Below, piece after piece: positions 15,455 to 24,120 of a DNA stretch of 34,145 bases. The position numbers and the translations under genes are program-made. The stretch is taken from assembly GCA_022825745.1 (NCBI GenBank), contig JAJDWF010000142.1, forward strand, positions 1 to 34,145, read 5' to 3'. This DNA comes from Dehalococcoidia bacterium (GTDB lineage Bacteria > Chloroflexota > Dehalococcoidia > Lucifugimonadales > UBA3495). How positions within the stretch are numbered: the first letter of the stretch is position 1; every line of letters begins with the position of its first letter. The notes below the pieces were generated by a model. That model did not search any database. It was not told where the DNA came from and saw only the letters and a program-made list of their open reading frames with translations.

Positions 15455-18001
15455 ATGTCGTTGCAGCCCCAGCTTTCCGAGCATGCGTCCGACCGGGCCG
15501 GCGGCCCGGCATCGGCCCCCTACTGGGAAGAACCGACCTCATCGCCCTACTGGGACGAGGCTGAACTGGCCGCGTTTAACCCCGACCCTCCAGCAGCGCA
15601 CGCCGCATCGGGAGCGTCGCCTGCCATCCTCCAGGGACTCAACGAGCCGCAACAGCAGGCGGTCCAATGCACCGAAGGCCCCCTGTTGATCGTCGCCGGC
15701 CCCGGATCCGGCAAGACGCGCGTCATCACCCACCGCATCGCCTACCTGGTGGAAGAGTGCGGCGTCGCCCCCTGGCGCATCCTCGCCGTGACCTTCACCA
15801 ACAAGGCGGCACGGGAAATGCGGGAGCGCCTGGATCGCCTGATGATGGGCTCCGGCGAGGCCGTCACCATGGGCACGTTCCACGCCGTCTGCGCCCGCAT
15901 CCTGCGACGCCACGGCGAGCGCGTGGGCCTCGACCGCAACTTTACGATCTACGACCAGGACGACCAGACTGACGCCGTCAAGTCGGCGATGCAACTTGCC
16001 GACGTTGACCCGCGCAGCTACAACCCCCGCGCCCTGCTGTCCCGCATTTCCGCCGCCAAAAGTAACCTGCACGACTCCCGGCAGATGGCCCAGTCCGCAT
16101 ACGACGCCGACGACGAATACGGCGCGCACTGGATCGACGCCTGCGCCCGCGTGTATCACTACTATGAGGAAGCGTTGACCCGCCAGAACGCCCTGGACTT
16201 TGACGACCTGCTGATGCGCACCGCGCAGCTTCTCGAAACCTCAGACGAAGTGCAGGCGCAGTACCACGACCGCTATCGCTACCTCCTCATCGACGAGTTC
16301 CAGGACACCAACGTCGCCCAGTACCGGCTGGCCCGGCTGCTCACCGGAGCGCACCGGAACCTCTGCGTGGTCGGCGACCCCGACCAGAGCATCTACTCAT
16401 GGCGCAACGCCGATATCCGCAACATCCTGAGCTTCCAGAGCGACTTTCCCGACGCCACGGTCATCAGCCTCGGCGAAAATTACCGCTCCACCAGGAACAT
16501 CCTCAACGCGGCCTCCAGCGTCATCGCCACCAACCAGGAGCGCATCGAACGCGAACTGTACACCAACAATCCCGTCGGCTCGCAACTCACCCTGCACGAG
16601 GCGTACAGCGAGGAGGACGAGGCGGCCTGGGCGGTGGACGAGGTGTCGCGCCTGGCCAGGGCCGGCCAGTACCGCTCCGGCGATTGCGCCATCATGTACC
16701 GCATCAACGCCCAGAGCCGCGCCTTTGAAGACCAGTGCATGCGCCAGGGCATCCCGTACCGGTTGGTCGGCGGGGTTCGGTTCTACCATCGCAAGGAAAT
16801 CAAGGACACGATGTGCTACCTGCGGGTGATTTACAACCCCGGCGACGAGGTCAGCCTGCAACGCATCATCAATACGCCCCCACGCGGCATCGGCGCGAAA
16901 ACCGTCCAGGTTTTGACCTCTTACGCCGCTGGACACGGCATCACCACGCGAGCGGCCATGACCGACATCGCCAACGCTCGCGCCGAGAACCGCCCTTGTC
17001 CCATCAACGTCACCACGCGCGCCGCCCGCTCCATCGCCGACTTGTCGGTGACGCTGGACCGGCTCGGCGACGCCGCGCGCGAGTTGGCCGTCGCGGATTT
17101 GCTGGACCGCGTCCTCGATATGTCCGGCCTTGCCAAACACATCCATGCCCAGGATGACGGCGAAGAGCGCTGGGAGAACATCCTGGAACTGCGCGGGCTG
17201 GCCGAGGACTACGGCCCTCCCGGCGACGGCAGCGTTGACGGTCTCAGCGCGTTCCTGGAGCGCGTGTCCCTGGTGTCCGACGTTGACCAGTACGAGCAGT
17301 CCGAAGACGCTTTGACCCTGATCACCCTGCATCAGGCCAAGGGCCTGGAGTTCCCGGTGGTGATGATGGCCGGCATGGAGGAGGGACTGCTGCCCCACAG
17401 CCGCTCCATGGACACCCTTCGGGAGATTGAAGAGGAAAGGCGGCTCTGCTACGTCGGGATGACCCGCGCCAAGGAGCGTTTGTACCTGCTGCGGGCGTTT
17501 CGGCGGCGTTATCCGTCGGCCGGCGGCGTGTCGCTGCCCTCCCGATTCCTTGAGGACGTGCCCGACGAAGTGCTGGCCTCACCCGCCGTTAACCGGCCGG
17601 CCGGCTCCCGCGCGGGAGATTACTCATTGACCGCCTCTCGCAACCGACCGGGCCGCAACGAGGACGCCGTCATCGGCGGCGAATACGCCACCCGCCGCCG
17701 CGAATCCCGCACCCGTCTGGGCGATGGCGAGGGCGCTTCCGGCCGAGCTACGGCCGGCCGCCTCCGGGGAAACATCGACGAAAAGCTCACCCAGTGGGAC
17801 TCCAGCCGCTCCGTTTCCAGAAAGGAACCCACGCGCGCGCCGCTCACGGTGGGAGAAATCGTGCGCCACCAGGTGTTCGGCGAAGGCGTCGTTCAGGAAG
17901 TCCAGGGCGAGGGCGAAACCGAACAGGCCACGGTGAATTTCGGCGGCGACGTCGGATTGAAGCGCCTGCTGGTGTCCCTCGCCCCGCTGGAACGCGGCTA
18001 G
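15455..18001 (+). CDS. pcrA: ATP-dependent DNA helicase PcrA/UvrD
   Basis: This 848-residue SF1A helicase translocates 3'-5' on DNA in repair and in removing obstacles to replication. The Q-motif is LNEPQQQAV (62-70) and Walker A is AGPGSGKT (81-88). Motif II is DEFQDTN (280-286), motif III GDPDQSIYSWR (307-317), and motif IV ENYRSTRNIL. Motif V is TLHQAKGLEFPVV and motif VI is YVGMTRAKERLYL. The last 50 residues (GEIVRHQVFGEGVV...LVSLAPLE) form the UvrD Tudor-like tail that contacts RNA polymerase. An N-terminal extension of about 55 residues contains a PYWEEP/PYWDEA duplication not usual in PcrA. The ATG at 15455 is chosen from the -10 position. Confidence 0.95.
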   Translation: MSLQPQLSEHASDRAGGPASAPYWEEPTSSPYWDEAELAAFNPDPPAAHAASGASPAILQGLNEPQQQAVQCTEGPLLIVAGPGSGKTRVITHRIAYLVEECGVAPWRILAVTFTNKAAREMRERLDRLMMGSGEAVTMGTFHAVCARILRRHGERVGLDRNFTIYDQDDQTDAVKSAMQLADVDPRSYNPRALLSRISAAKSNLHDSRQMAQSAYDADDEYGAHWIDACARVYHYYEEALTRQNALDFDDLLMRTAQLLETSDEVQAQYHDRYRYLLIDEFQDTNVAQYRLARLLTGAHRNLCVVGDPDQSIYSWRNADIRNILSFQSDFPDATVISLGENYRSTRNILNAASSVIATNQERIERELYTNNPVGSQLTLHEAYSEEDEAAWAVDEVSRLARAGQYRSGDCAIMYRINAQSRAFEDQCMRQGIPYRLVGGVRFYHRKEIKDTMCYLRVIYNPGDEVSLQRIINTPPRGIGAKTVQVLTSYAAGHGITTRAAMTDIANARAENRPCPINVTTRAARSIADLSVTLDRLGDAARELAVADLLDRVLDMSGLAKHIHAQDDGEERWENILELRGLAEDYGPPGDGSVDGLSAFLERVSLVSDVDQYEQSEDALTLITLHQAKGLEFPVVMMAGMEEGLLPHSRSMDTLREIEEERRLCYVGMTRAKERLYLLRAFRRRYPSAGGVSLPSRFLEDVPDEVLASPAVNRPAGSRAGDYSLTASRNRPGRNEDAVIGGEYATRRRESRTRLGDGEGASGRATAGRLRGNIDEKLTQWDSSRSVSRKEPTRAPLTVGEIVRHQVFGEGVVQEVQGEGETEQATVNFGGDVGLKRLLVSLAPLERG

Positions 18002-18044
18002 CCGCACGATTGGCGTTGCACTTTCCCAATATGATGGCGGGGGA

Positions 18045-18050
18045 TACAAT
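18045..18050 (+). promoter_or_regulatory. Possible -10 element for the DUF1330-permease operon
   Basis: TACAAT lies 28 nt before the ATG at 18079, in the 77-nt gap after pcrA. No good -35 is seen at normal spacing, so this is tentative. Read-through from pcrA is the alternative. Confidence 0.35.
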
Positions 18051-18078
18051 CTGCAAAAGACGGTAATGGAGGCTGAAG

Positions 18079-18369
18079 ATGTCCGGATATGTGATCATCG
18101 ACGTAGAAGTGACGGACTCCGAGTTGCACACGCAGTTCCGCGAGCAGCTCAATGATGTGTTGCCTTCCTACGGCGGCAAACACGTCGTCAGAGGGGGACA
18201 GATCGACGTAGTGGAAGGGAGTTGGCATCCGACCCACCTGGTGATTATGGAGTTCGAAAGCGTGGAGCAGGGAAGAGCGTTTCTTGACTCTCCGGAATTT
18301 ACCGGCCTGCAGGAAATCCGCTCCAGATGCACGGGTAACCGGAACGTGGTGGTCGTCGCCGGCCCATAA
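18079..18369 (+). CDS. DUF1330 family protein
   Basis: This is a 96-residue protein of the dimeric alpha/beta-barrel type. It starts GYVIIDVEVTD, has YGGKHVVRGGQIDVVEGSW in the middle, and ends with VIMEFESVEQGRAFLDSPEF, the conserved pattern of DUF1330. GGAGG lies six nucleotides before the ATG. The biochemical function of the family is unknown. The stop is 21 nt before the permease gene, so the two are likely co-transcribed. Confidence 0.88.
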   Translation: MSGYVIIDVEVTDSELHTQFREQLNDVLPSYGGKHVVRGGQIDVVEGSWHPTHLVIMEFESVEQGRAFLDSPEFTGLQEIRSRCTGNRNVVVVAGP

Positions 18370-18390
18370 GCGACCTCGCTAGCGGTAAAG

Positions 18391-20130
18391 ATGGCCCGTA
18401 CCAATACCGCCGCACATCGCTACGGACTCGACGAAAGGCCGCCGGCGTTGGCCGCCTTGGGTCTGGGAGCGCAGGGCGCTCTGCTGAACGTGCCGCCGAT
18501 GGTGCTGTATCCGCTGATCGCGGTGCAAATCGCCGGCGGCGGTTCGGCCCTGGCCGACTGGATGGTCTTCATCGCGCTGGTGGCGACCGGCGCAACGATG
18601 GTGTTACAGACCATGCGGGTAGGCATTGTAGGGAGCGGATGCCATCTGAGCTCCGTCCCCTCCGCAGTAGCCATACCTTTCTGCGCGTTGGCATTGGCGG
18701 AGGGTGGACCTAAGACGCTGGCGGCGCTGGTTTTCTTCTCTGGGCTGTTCGGTTTGGGAGTCGCGCTGCGCCTGTCCATGCTCCGGCGCATCTTCAATCC
18801 GATGGTGACCGGTACAATCTCCATCCTGCTGGTAATCACCATCATATCCGTGGTGCTGGAAAAGGTGGACGTCGTTCCTGCGGGACGCCTGGACTCGGCC
18901 GGATTACTGTGTGGCGGGATTACACTGATCAGTACGCTGGCGTTTCTGCTCCCAAAGCCCGGTTTCTGGAGGGTTTGGGGGCCGCTGTTCGGTTTAGCCC
19001 TGGGATGCAGCGCTGGGGCCGTGTTGGGCGTACTGGATCTGGCAGCATTACGGCAAGCTCTGTGGTTTGGCGTACCGCTGGCCGGTTGGGATGGCCCCGG
19101 GTACAACTTCGGCAGCGCTTTCTGGACCCTGGCTCCGGCTTTCCTGTTCATATCCGCCCTGACGGTAGTGCAGACGAATTCGCTGTCATTCGTGGCACAC
19201 CGGGTCTCGCGGCCTGGCAATCGCGCCGTGGACTTCCGTGCGGTCCAGGGCGGCGTGGTGGGCAACTGCGTGGGCAACATGCTCGCCGGTCTGGCCGGCT
19301 CCATGCCCATTATGACCACACCTCGGGGCAGTATGTTCGTGCAGCAGACGGGATGCGCCTCCAGAGACGTTGGCATCCTCATCGGTGTCATGCTCATCGC
19401 ACTGGCTTTCTTTCCCAAAGCGTGGGCGTTGTTGCTCGTCATCCCCGTGCCGGTGATGGCAGCGTACCTGGTCGTGGTGCTGGCCCCAATGTTCATTGAG
19501 GGTATGCGAGCCATCATCCAGGCGGAGCCGGACTATTCCAAAAGCCTGATCGTGGGCACATCGCTGGCGATAGGGCTGGCGTTCCAATACCGGTTGATCG
19601 ACTTACCGATTGGAGCGCTCTGGGAATCGACGCTACAGAATGCCATAACCGCCGGGGGCGTATCGGTAATTCTGTTGACCCTGGCGTCGGAGGCCATGGG
19701 CCCTCGCCGTCGCCGGCTGCGCGTGCCGTTGAGCGTTGAAGCATTGCCGCAAATCAACCGATTCATCGAAGCGTTCTCACGACGAAACGGTTGGAACCAG
19801 CGAACAACCGACCGACTGCAAGCAGTCTCCGAAGAAACCCTGCTGGTCATGACGAACCGCGAGGATTCCGGACGCCGCCACCTCAGCATTAACGTCGCCA
19901 GTTCGGGTCGGGGCGCCGAATTGGAATTCATAACTGGTCCCAGCGATGCCGAGAATCTGGAGGACCAGTTCGCCTTATTGGGCGACCCGCCGCCGGAGAT
20001 CGAAGGAATACTAACCGGCGATGACACATCCATGCGGGTGTTGAGACACTTGGCGACTTCCGTCAGCCACCGCCAATACCAGGAAACCGACGTGATCATG
20101 GTGCAAATGGCGGTCGAGTCGGCTCGATAA
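18391..20130 (+). CDS. NCS2/SLC23-type permease fused to a C-terminal RsbW-like (GHKL) domain
   Basis: Residues about 15-435 hold about 12-14 hydrophobic segments and resemble xanthine/uracil permeases of the NCS2 family. The order of conserved stretches (SSVPSAVAIPF near 87-97, FRAVQGGVVGNCVGNMLAGLAGSM near 282-305) follows that family. Residues that hold substrate carboxylates in UraA appear replaced (Q261 and the PRGS segment near 311-314), so the substrate may not be a nucleobase. After a basic RRRR stretch (439-442), residues 446-579 form a soluble domain. Its layout (LPQINRFIEAF, LQAVSEETLLVM, MRVLRHLATSVSHRQY, DVIMVQM) resembles anti-sigma kinases of the RsbW/SpoIIAB type. The Asn of the ATP-binding N-box is not evident, so it may be a sensor or protein-binding domain rather than a kinase. 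Confidence 0.75.
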   Translation: MARTNTAAHRYGLDERPPALAALGLGAQGALLNVPPMVLYPLIAVQIAGGGSALADWMVFIALVATGATMVLQTMRVGIVGSGCHLSSVPSAVAIPFCALALAEGGPKTLAALVFFSGLFGLGVALRLSMLRRIFNPMVTGTISILLVITIISVVLEKVDVVPAGRLDSAGLLCGGITLISTLAFLLPKPGFWRVWGPLFGLALGCSAGAVLGVLDLAALRQALWFGVPLAGWDGPGYNFGSAFWTLAPAFLFISALTVVQTNSLSFVAHRVSRPGNRAVDFRAVQGGVVGNCVGNMLAGLAGSMPIMTTPRGSMFVQQTGCASRDVGILIGVMLIALAFFPKAWALLLVIPVPVMAAYLVVVLAPMFIEGMRAIIQAEPDYSKSLIVGTSLAIGLAFQYRLIDLPIGALWESTLQNAITAGGVSVILLTLASEAMGPRRRRLRVPLSVEALPQINRFIEAFSRRNGWNQRTTDRLQAVSEETLLVMTNREDSGRRHLSINVASSGRGAELEFITGPSDAENLEDQFALLGDPPPEIEGILTGDDTSMRVLRHLATSVSHRQYQETDVIMVQMAVESAR

Positions 20131-20185
20131 GCGTTTCAGGCCACTTTTGCTACGAATATCGTTATCGTATCCATCATCGTTGTTG

Positions 20186-20226
20186 TATAATACGCTTTTG
20201 ACCTGACCCGCACAGGGTAATATACT
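20186..20226 (+). promoter_or_regulatory. Tandem promoters of the ABC importer operon
   Basis: The stronger promoter is TTGACC (20198-20203), a 17-nt spacer and TATACT (20221-20226), with a start near 20233. A second, perfect TATAAT lies at 20186-20191 without a clear -35. Two start sites would fit a highly expressed substrate-binding lipoprotein. The leader of about 64 nt includes a small hairpin. Confidence 0.65.
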
Positions 20227-20240
20227 GCGTCCGCTTTCGT

Positions 20241-20262
20241 CGCCGTGGCTAAGTCACGGGCG
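20241..20262 (+). promoter_or_regulatory. Small hairpin in the 5' leader of the importer operon
   Basis: CGCCGTG and CACGGGCG can pair around a GCTAAGT loop with one bulged G. It lies 35 nt before the TTG start and leaves the GGAGG site free. No known riboswitch is recognised. Confidence 0.3.
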
Positions 20263-20296
20263 TCTAGCGTTACTACAATCGTTCGGAGGTACCAAA

Positions 20297-22153
20297 TTGG
20301 TCAAGCCTACGATTCTGGCCGCTTTCGCCGGCGCGCTGCTGCTGGTCATCGGCGTCGCTTGCGGCGGAACCAGTGAAGACACCGGCGCCGCGTCGGCCCC
20401 CGCCGCTCAGCCCCAGCAGGCCGCGCAGCAGCAAACCCAACAGCAGCAGCCGGCTACCGGCGGTCAGCAGCAGCAAGCCGCCGCCCCCGCCGCTGCCACT
20501 CCTATCCCGACGGTAATCGCTACCGCCACCCCCAGTCCTACCAACACGCCCACCGCGGCGCAGGAAACCGAGCAGCTTGGCGGCCGTCTCCGCATCGCCA
20601 CCATCCCGCCGGTCCAGCAATTGGTGGGCAGCTGGCTCGGGACCACCACCTCTGCCAACACCCAGGTGCGGCCCTTCACCGACCCGTTGGTGCATACCGA
20701 CCGGTTTGACGGCTCCCTGGTACCCGGCATCGCCACCAGTTGGGAAGCCAACGAGGACGGCACCCAGTGGACGTTCCATCTGCGCGACGATGTAGAGTTC
20801 CACGACGGAACCCCGTTCACGGCCAACGACGTGCCTCACAGCGCTTCCCTCATCATCCGCGAAGACGCCATCGCCACCGATACCGGCCTGTTCCGGGGAC
20901 TCTTCGGCGACAACGAAGAGGAACTGCTCTCCAACATCGTTGCCCTGGATGACAACACCGTCCAGTTCAACTTGATCACGCCCAACTCCTTGATGGACTT
21001 CTTCGCCGGAGCCCAGCAGGGCAACCTGTTCATGTACTCCAAGGCCCAATACGATGCCGGCGGAATCGAAGCCTACGAGCAGCCTACCGGCGTCGGCCCC
21101 TGGAAGTTCGAAGAGCGCACCATCGACGTGAACCTCGTTTATTCGCGCAATGCGGACCACTACCGCCGCGCGCCCTTCTTCCAGGAAATGGAGTTCATCC
21201 TGATTCCTGAGGAGACCACCCGTCTGGCCCAGCTCCAGACCCAACAGGTGCAGATCGGCGAAGTCAGCCGCGAGTTGCACGTGGACGCGCAGAACGCCGG
21301 ACTCCAGGTCCTGCAGAGCGAACTCCCGTCCATCCAGGTCGCCTTCATTATCGGCGGTGTCTATAACCCCGAAGAGGCCGGCCCCTGCCTGACCGAAGAG
21401 TTCCAGAACTGCTTCTATCAGCCAGACGAGCCTCACCTGAACGCCAAGGTGCGCGAGGCCATCAACCGGGCCATCAACCGCGACGAAATCAACGAGCAGT
21501 TGTTTGGCGGAATCGGTCGCCAGCACACCGTGTGGGGCTACCACCCGGCGTTGCCCGGCTACAACCCTCGCTGGACCGAAGAGTTTGACGAAAAGTACGG
21601 GTTTGACCCTGACCGCGCCCGCGAGCTTTTGCAGGAATCGGGCTACGAAGGTTACGAGCTCACGTTGCTGCTCACCCAGTTGCCCGGCGTGCCGGAAATG
21701 ATCCCCATGGGCGAGGCCGCTTTCACCTACCTCACCAACGTCGGCATCAATGTCACGTCGGAGGCCATCCAGTGGTCTGACTACCGGGCGAAGTACTACC
21801 GCCCCGGCAAGACCCACGGCACCATCGCCGCCACTCGCGGGACCTATCGCCCCGCCGACATCACCCTGCGCTTCTACAACCGCAGCGGCGACGCCGGCTT
21901 CTGGCGCACGTCCGTTGACCCCATGACCGACGCCCTTTACGATAAGGCGACCCAGAGCGTCGATCCCGAGGTCAAGGCTCAGGCCCTCAGCGACCTGGGC
22001 GACCTCAAGTTCGACCTCTACTCCGAAGTCCCCATCGTCTGGCTGCCCGCTCAGATCGTGGTGGACCCCAACGCCGTCGGCGAGATGGTGTGGCCCGGCA
22101 ACATCAACGCCAGCTTCACCCACACGGAGTACATCACTCCGACCGCCCAGTAA
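20297..22153 (+). CDS. ABC transporter substrate-binding lipoprotein, family 5 (peptide/nickel type)
   Basis: This is a 618-residue exported lipoprotein. The signal peptide (residues 2-21) ends in a lipobox GVAC with the lipidated C22. Then comes a Gln/Ala/Pro/Thr-rich linker to about 93, which would hold the binding domain away from the membrane. The SBP_bac_5 domain follows (GGRLRIATIPP..., GIATSWEANEDGTQWTFHLRDDVEFHDGTPF, and AINRAINRDEINEQLFGG). The start is TTG 20297, fixed by GGAGG seven nucleotides upstream. It captures oligopeptides, glycosides or similar ligands outside the cell and passes them to the two permeases downstream. The ligand is unknown. Confidence 0.95.
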   Translation: MVKPTILAAFAGALLLVIGVACGGTSEDTGAASAPAAQPQQAAQQQTQQQQPATGGQQQQAAAPAAATPIPTVIATATPSPTNTPTAAQETEQLGGRLRIATIPPVQQLVGSWLGTTTSANTQVRPFTDPLVHTDRFDGSLVPGIATSWEANEDGTQWTFHLRDDVEFHDGTPFTANDVPHSASLIIREDAIATDTGLFRGLFGDNEEELLSNIVALDDNTVQFNLITPNSLMDFFAGAQQGNLFMYSKAQYDAGGIEAYEQPTGVGPWKFEERTIDVNLVYSRNADHYRRAPFFQEMEFILIPEETTRLAQLQTQQVQIGEVSRELHVDAQNAGLQVLQSELPSIQVAFIIGGVYNPEEAGPCLTEEFQNCFYQPDEPHLNAKVREAINRAINRDEINEQLFGGIGRQHTVWGYHPALPGYNPRWTEEFDEKYGFDPDRARELLQESGYEGYELTLLLTQLPGVPEMIPMGEAAFTYLTNVGINVTSEAIQWSDYRAKYYRPGKTHGTIAATRGTYRPADITLRFYNRSGDAGFWRTSVDPMTDALYDKATQSVDPEVKAQALSDLGDLKFDLYSEVPIVWLPAQIVVDPNAVGEMVWPGNINASFTHTEYITPTAQ

Positions 22154-22175
22154 GCGACGGAACGTAATCGGATAC

Positions 22176-22203
22176 GTAGGGGCGAATGGTCATTCGCCCC
22201 TAC
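22176..22203. repeat. Perfect palindromic hairpin inside the importer operon
   Basis: GTAGGGGCGAATG and CATTCGCCCCTAC are exact inverted copies of 13 bp around GT. The element is in the 69-nt gap between the binding-protein and permease genes. It lacks a U tract, so it may be an RNA-stabilising or partial-termination structure. It shares the AGGGGCG/CGCCCCT core with the hairpin at 24121, and nearly so with that at 8353. Confidence 0.8.
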
Positions 22204-22222
22204 CCACGTAAGGTAGTTAGTC

Positions 22223-23146
22223 GTGCAGCGTTACATCATTTTCAGGGTAGGACAATCCATCCTTACCTTGCTGGTGCTCACGGTCATCGTTTTCTCGCTG
22301 GCCCGTCTCTCCGGCGACCCGCTGGATGTGCTGCTTCCATTGGAAGCCACCAACGAGGACGCGGAACGTCTCCGGGCGGCGTGGGGTTTGGACCGGCCGC
22401 TGTATATCCAGTATTTCACCTTCATCGGCAACGCCATCACCGGCGATTTCGGCGACTCCCTGCGCGTGCGTGGACGCACCGCCATGAGCCTGGTGCTCGA
22501 GCGGCTGCCCAACACCGCTGCGCTGGCTGGCGTGGCCGTGGTCGTCGCCATCGTGATCGCCGTGCCCATCGGCGTTTTATCGGCGGTCAAGAAGGATACC
22601 GCCTTTGACTACGTAGGTAAGCTGATTGCCCTGTTCGGGCAGTCGCTGCCGGCCTTCTGGCTCGGCCTCATGCTCATGTGGGTGTTCGCCGCACAATTGG
22701 GCTGGTTCCCGGTATCCGGCAAGGAGGCCGGCGGCATATCGTACATCCTTCCCGCCATCGCCATCGGATGGTTCCAGGTGGCCGCCCTCATGCGCCTGGT
22801 GCGCTCGTCCATGCTGGACGTGCTGGACACGGAGTACGTAAAACTGGCGCGCATCAAGGGTGTTCCGGAATGGAAAGTCGTCTGGAAGCACTGTTTGCGC
22901 AACGCCGCCATCGCGCCTTTCACCTACTTCGCCCTTATCATCGGGTCGTTGATGGTCGGTTCGGTGTCCATCGAGTTCGTGTTTGCCTGGCCCGGCGTGG
23001 GCCGGCTGGCCGTGGACGCCGCGGTAACCAAGGACTTCCCGGTGGTTCAGGCGGTGGTAATCACCTTCTGCCTGGTGTACATCATCGCCAATCTGCTGGT
23101 TGACATCGTGTACGCGTACGTTGACCCCAGGATTCGCTACAACTAG
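22223..23146 (+). CDS. ABC transporter permease, DppB/OppB type
   Basis: The 307-residue inner-membrane protein starts at GTG 22223, giving the family N-terminus QRYIIFRVGQSILTLLVLTVIVFSLARLSGDP. About six membrane segments follow. The cytoplasmic EAA loop is YVKLARIKGVPEWKVVWKHCLRNA, which docks on the ATPase subunit. The C-terminus (YIIANLLVDIVYAYVDPRIRY) is typical. It is one half of the channel of the peptide-type importer. The hairpin upstream may lower its level relative to the binding protein. Confidence 0.95.
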   Translation: MQRYIIFRVGQSILTLLVLTVIVFSLARLSGDPLDVLLPLEATNEDAERLRAAWGLDRPLYIQYFTFIGNAITGDFGDSLRVRGRTAMSLVLERLPNTAALAGVAVVVAIVIAVPIGVLSAVKKDTAFDYVGKLIALFGQSLPAFWLGLMLMWVFAAQLGWFPVSGKEAGGISYILPAIAIGWFQVAALMRLVRSSMLDVLDTEYVKLARIKGVPEWKVVWKHCLRNAAIAPFTYFALIIGSLMVGSVSIEFVFAWPGVGRLAVDAAVTKDFPVVQAVVITFCLVYIIANLLVDIVYAYVDPRIRYN

Positions 23147-23158
23147 GAGCATCGTAAT

Positions 23159-24094
23159 ATGGCTGCGGAAAATCGCGCCGTCGAACCGCAGATAGCCGCC
23201 GAACCCATCAGTGCGCCTGCCGAGGCGCAACGTGGACGCGCCGGCAGGTTCTTGGCGGAGGCGCGGCGGTACCCCCTGTTCCCCATCCTGCTCTTGCTGA
23301 TCGTGCTGGTGATTCCGGCGATATTTGCCGACCTGATCGCTCCCCATGACCCGAAGTTGGGCACGCTGAGCACTCGCCTGCTCCCGCCGGCCTGGATGGA
23401 GGGCGGAGACCCTCAGTACATTCTGGGAACCGATAGGGTCGGGCGCGACATCCTCTCCCGCATCATGCACGGAGCCAGGGTGTCCGTCATCATCGCCGCC
23501 GTCGCCATTTTCATCGCCGGGCTGCTCGGCACTACCCTGGGCATCGCCGCCGGCTACTGGGGCGGATGGGTTGATTCGCTGGTGATGCGCCTTGTGGACA
23601 TCTCCTTATCAATCCCCATCATCCTGCTGGCGCTAGTCATCGTAGCCGCCACCAAACCCAGCATCACCAACGTGATCCTCGTGCTGGTCCTCCTGCTCTG
23701 GTCCCGGTACGCCCGCCTGGTACGCGGCGAAACGCTGGCGGTGCGGGTGCAGGACTTCATTTCCAGGGCCAGGGTCTCCGGAGCCTCCCACCGCCGCATC
23801 ATGCTGCGCCATGTTTTCCCCAACGTATTCAACAGCGTCATCGTGCTGGCCACTCTGAACGTGGGCTTCGTGATCATCCTGGAGGCCACGCTGAGCTTCC
23901 TGGCGGTGGGCATCCCGCCCCCACAGCCGGCATGGGGCCTCATGGTCGCCGACGGCCGCGTGCTGATCGCGTCCGCCCAGGGTTGGTGGGTATCCCTGTT
24001 CCCCGGCCTGGCCATCATGCTGGTAGTGCTCAGCATGAACCTGCTCGGCGACTGGCTGCGCGACCGGCTGGACCCCAAGCAGCGCCAGGTGTAG
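23159..24094 (+). CDS. ABC transporter permease, DppC/OppC type
   Basis: This is the partner permease, 311 residues. A 40-residue hydrophilic N-terminus leads to a first membrane segment ([23 protein letters not shown]) and the family [15 protein letters not shown] motif [20 protein letters not shown]. The EAA loop is [23 protein letters not shown]. The C-terminal [17 protein letters not shown] is typical. TAGGAG lies nine nucleotides before the ATG, and 12 nt separate it from the upstream permease. No ATPase gene follows; the next gene is convergent. Confidence 0.95.
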   Translation: MAAENRAVEPQIAAEPISAPAEAQRGRAGRFLAEARRYPLFPILLLLIVLVIPAIFADLIAPHDPKLGTLSTRLLPPAWMEGGDPQYILGTDRVGRDILSRIMHGARVSVIIAAVAIFIAGLLGTTLGIAAGYWGGWVDSLVMRLVDISLSIPIILLALVIVAATKPSITNVILVLVLLLWSRYARLVRGETLAVRVQDFISRARVSGASHRRIMLRHVFPNVFNSVIVLATLNVGFVIILEATLSFLAVGIPPPQPAWGLMVADGRVLIASAQGWWVSLFPGLAIMLVVLSMNLLGDWLRDRLDPKQRQV

Positions 24095-24120
24095 CCACCG
24101 CGCGCCACCGACAAAAGTGA

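Noticed and set aside
15245..15484. An 80-residue N-terminal extension of the FAD oxidase
   Set aside because: It translates the tRNA-Ser gene; the FAD-binding start at 15244 is where homologues begin.
18420..19517. A 365-codon minus-strand frame across the permease gene
   Set aside because: Its composition (Pro, Ser, Thr, Met-rich) and lack of motifs mark it as the complement of a membrane-protein gene.
20273..22123. A 616-codon open frame on the minus strand across the binding-protein gene
   Set aside because: It is antisense to a clear family 5 binding lipoprotein. Its translation is repetitive Gly/Val/Leu/Arg, typical of a GC-rich shadow frame, and lacks any domain.
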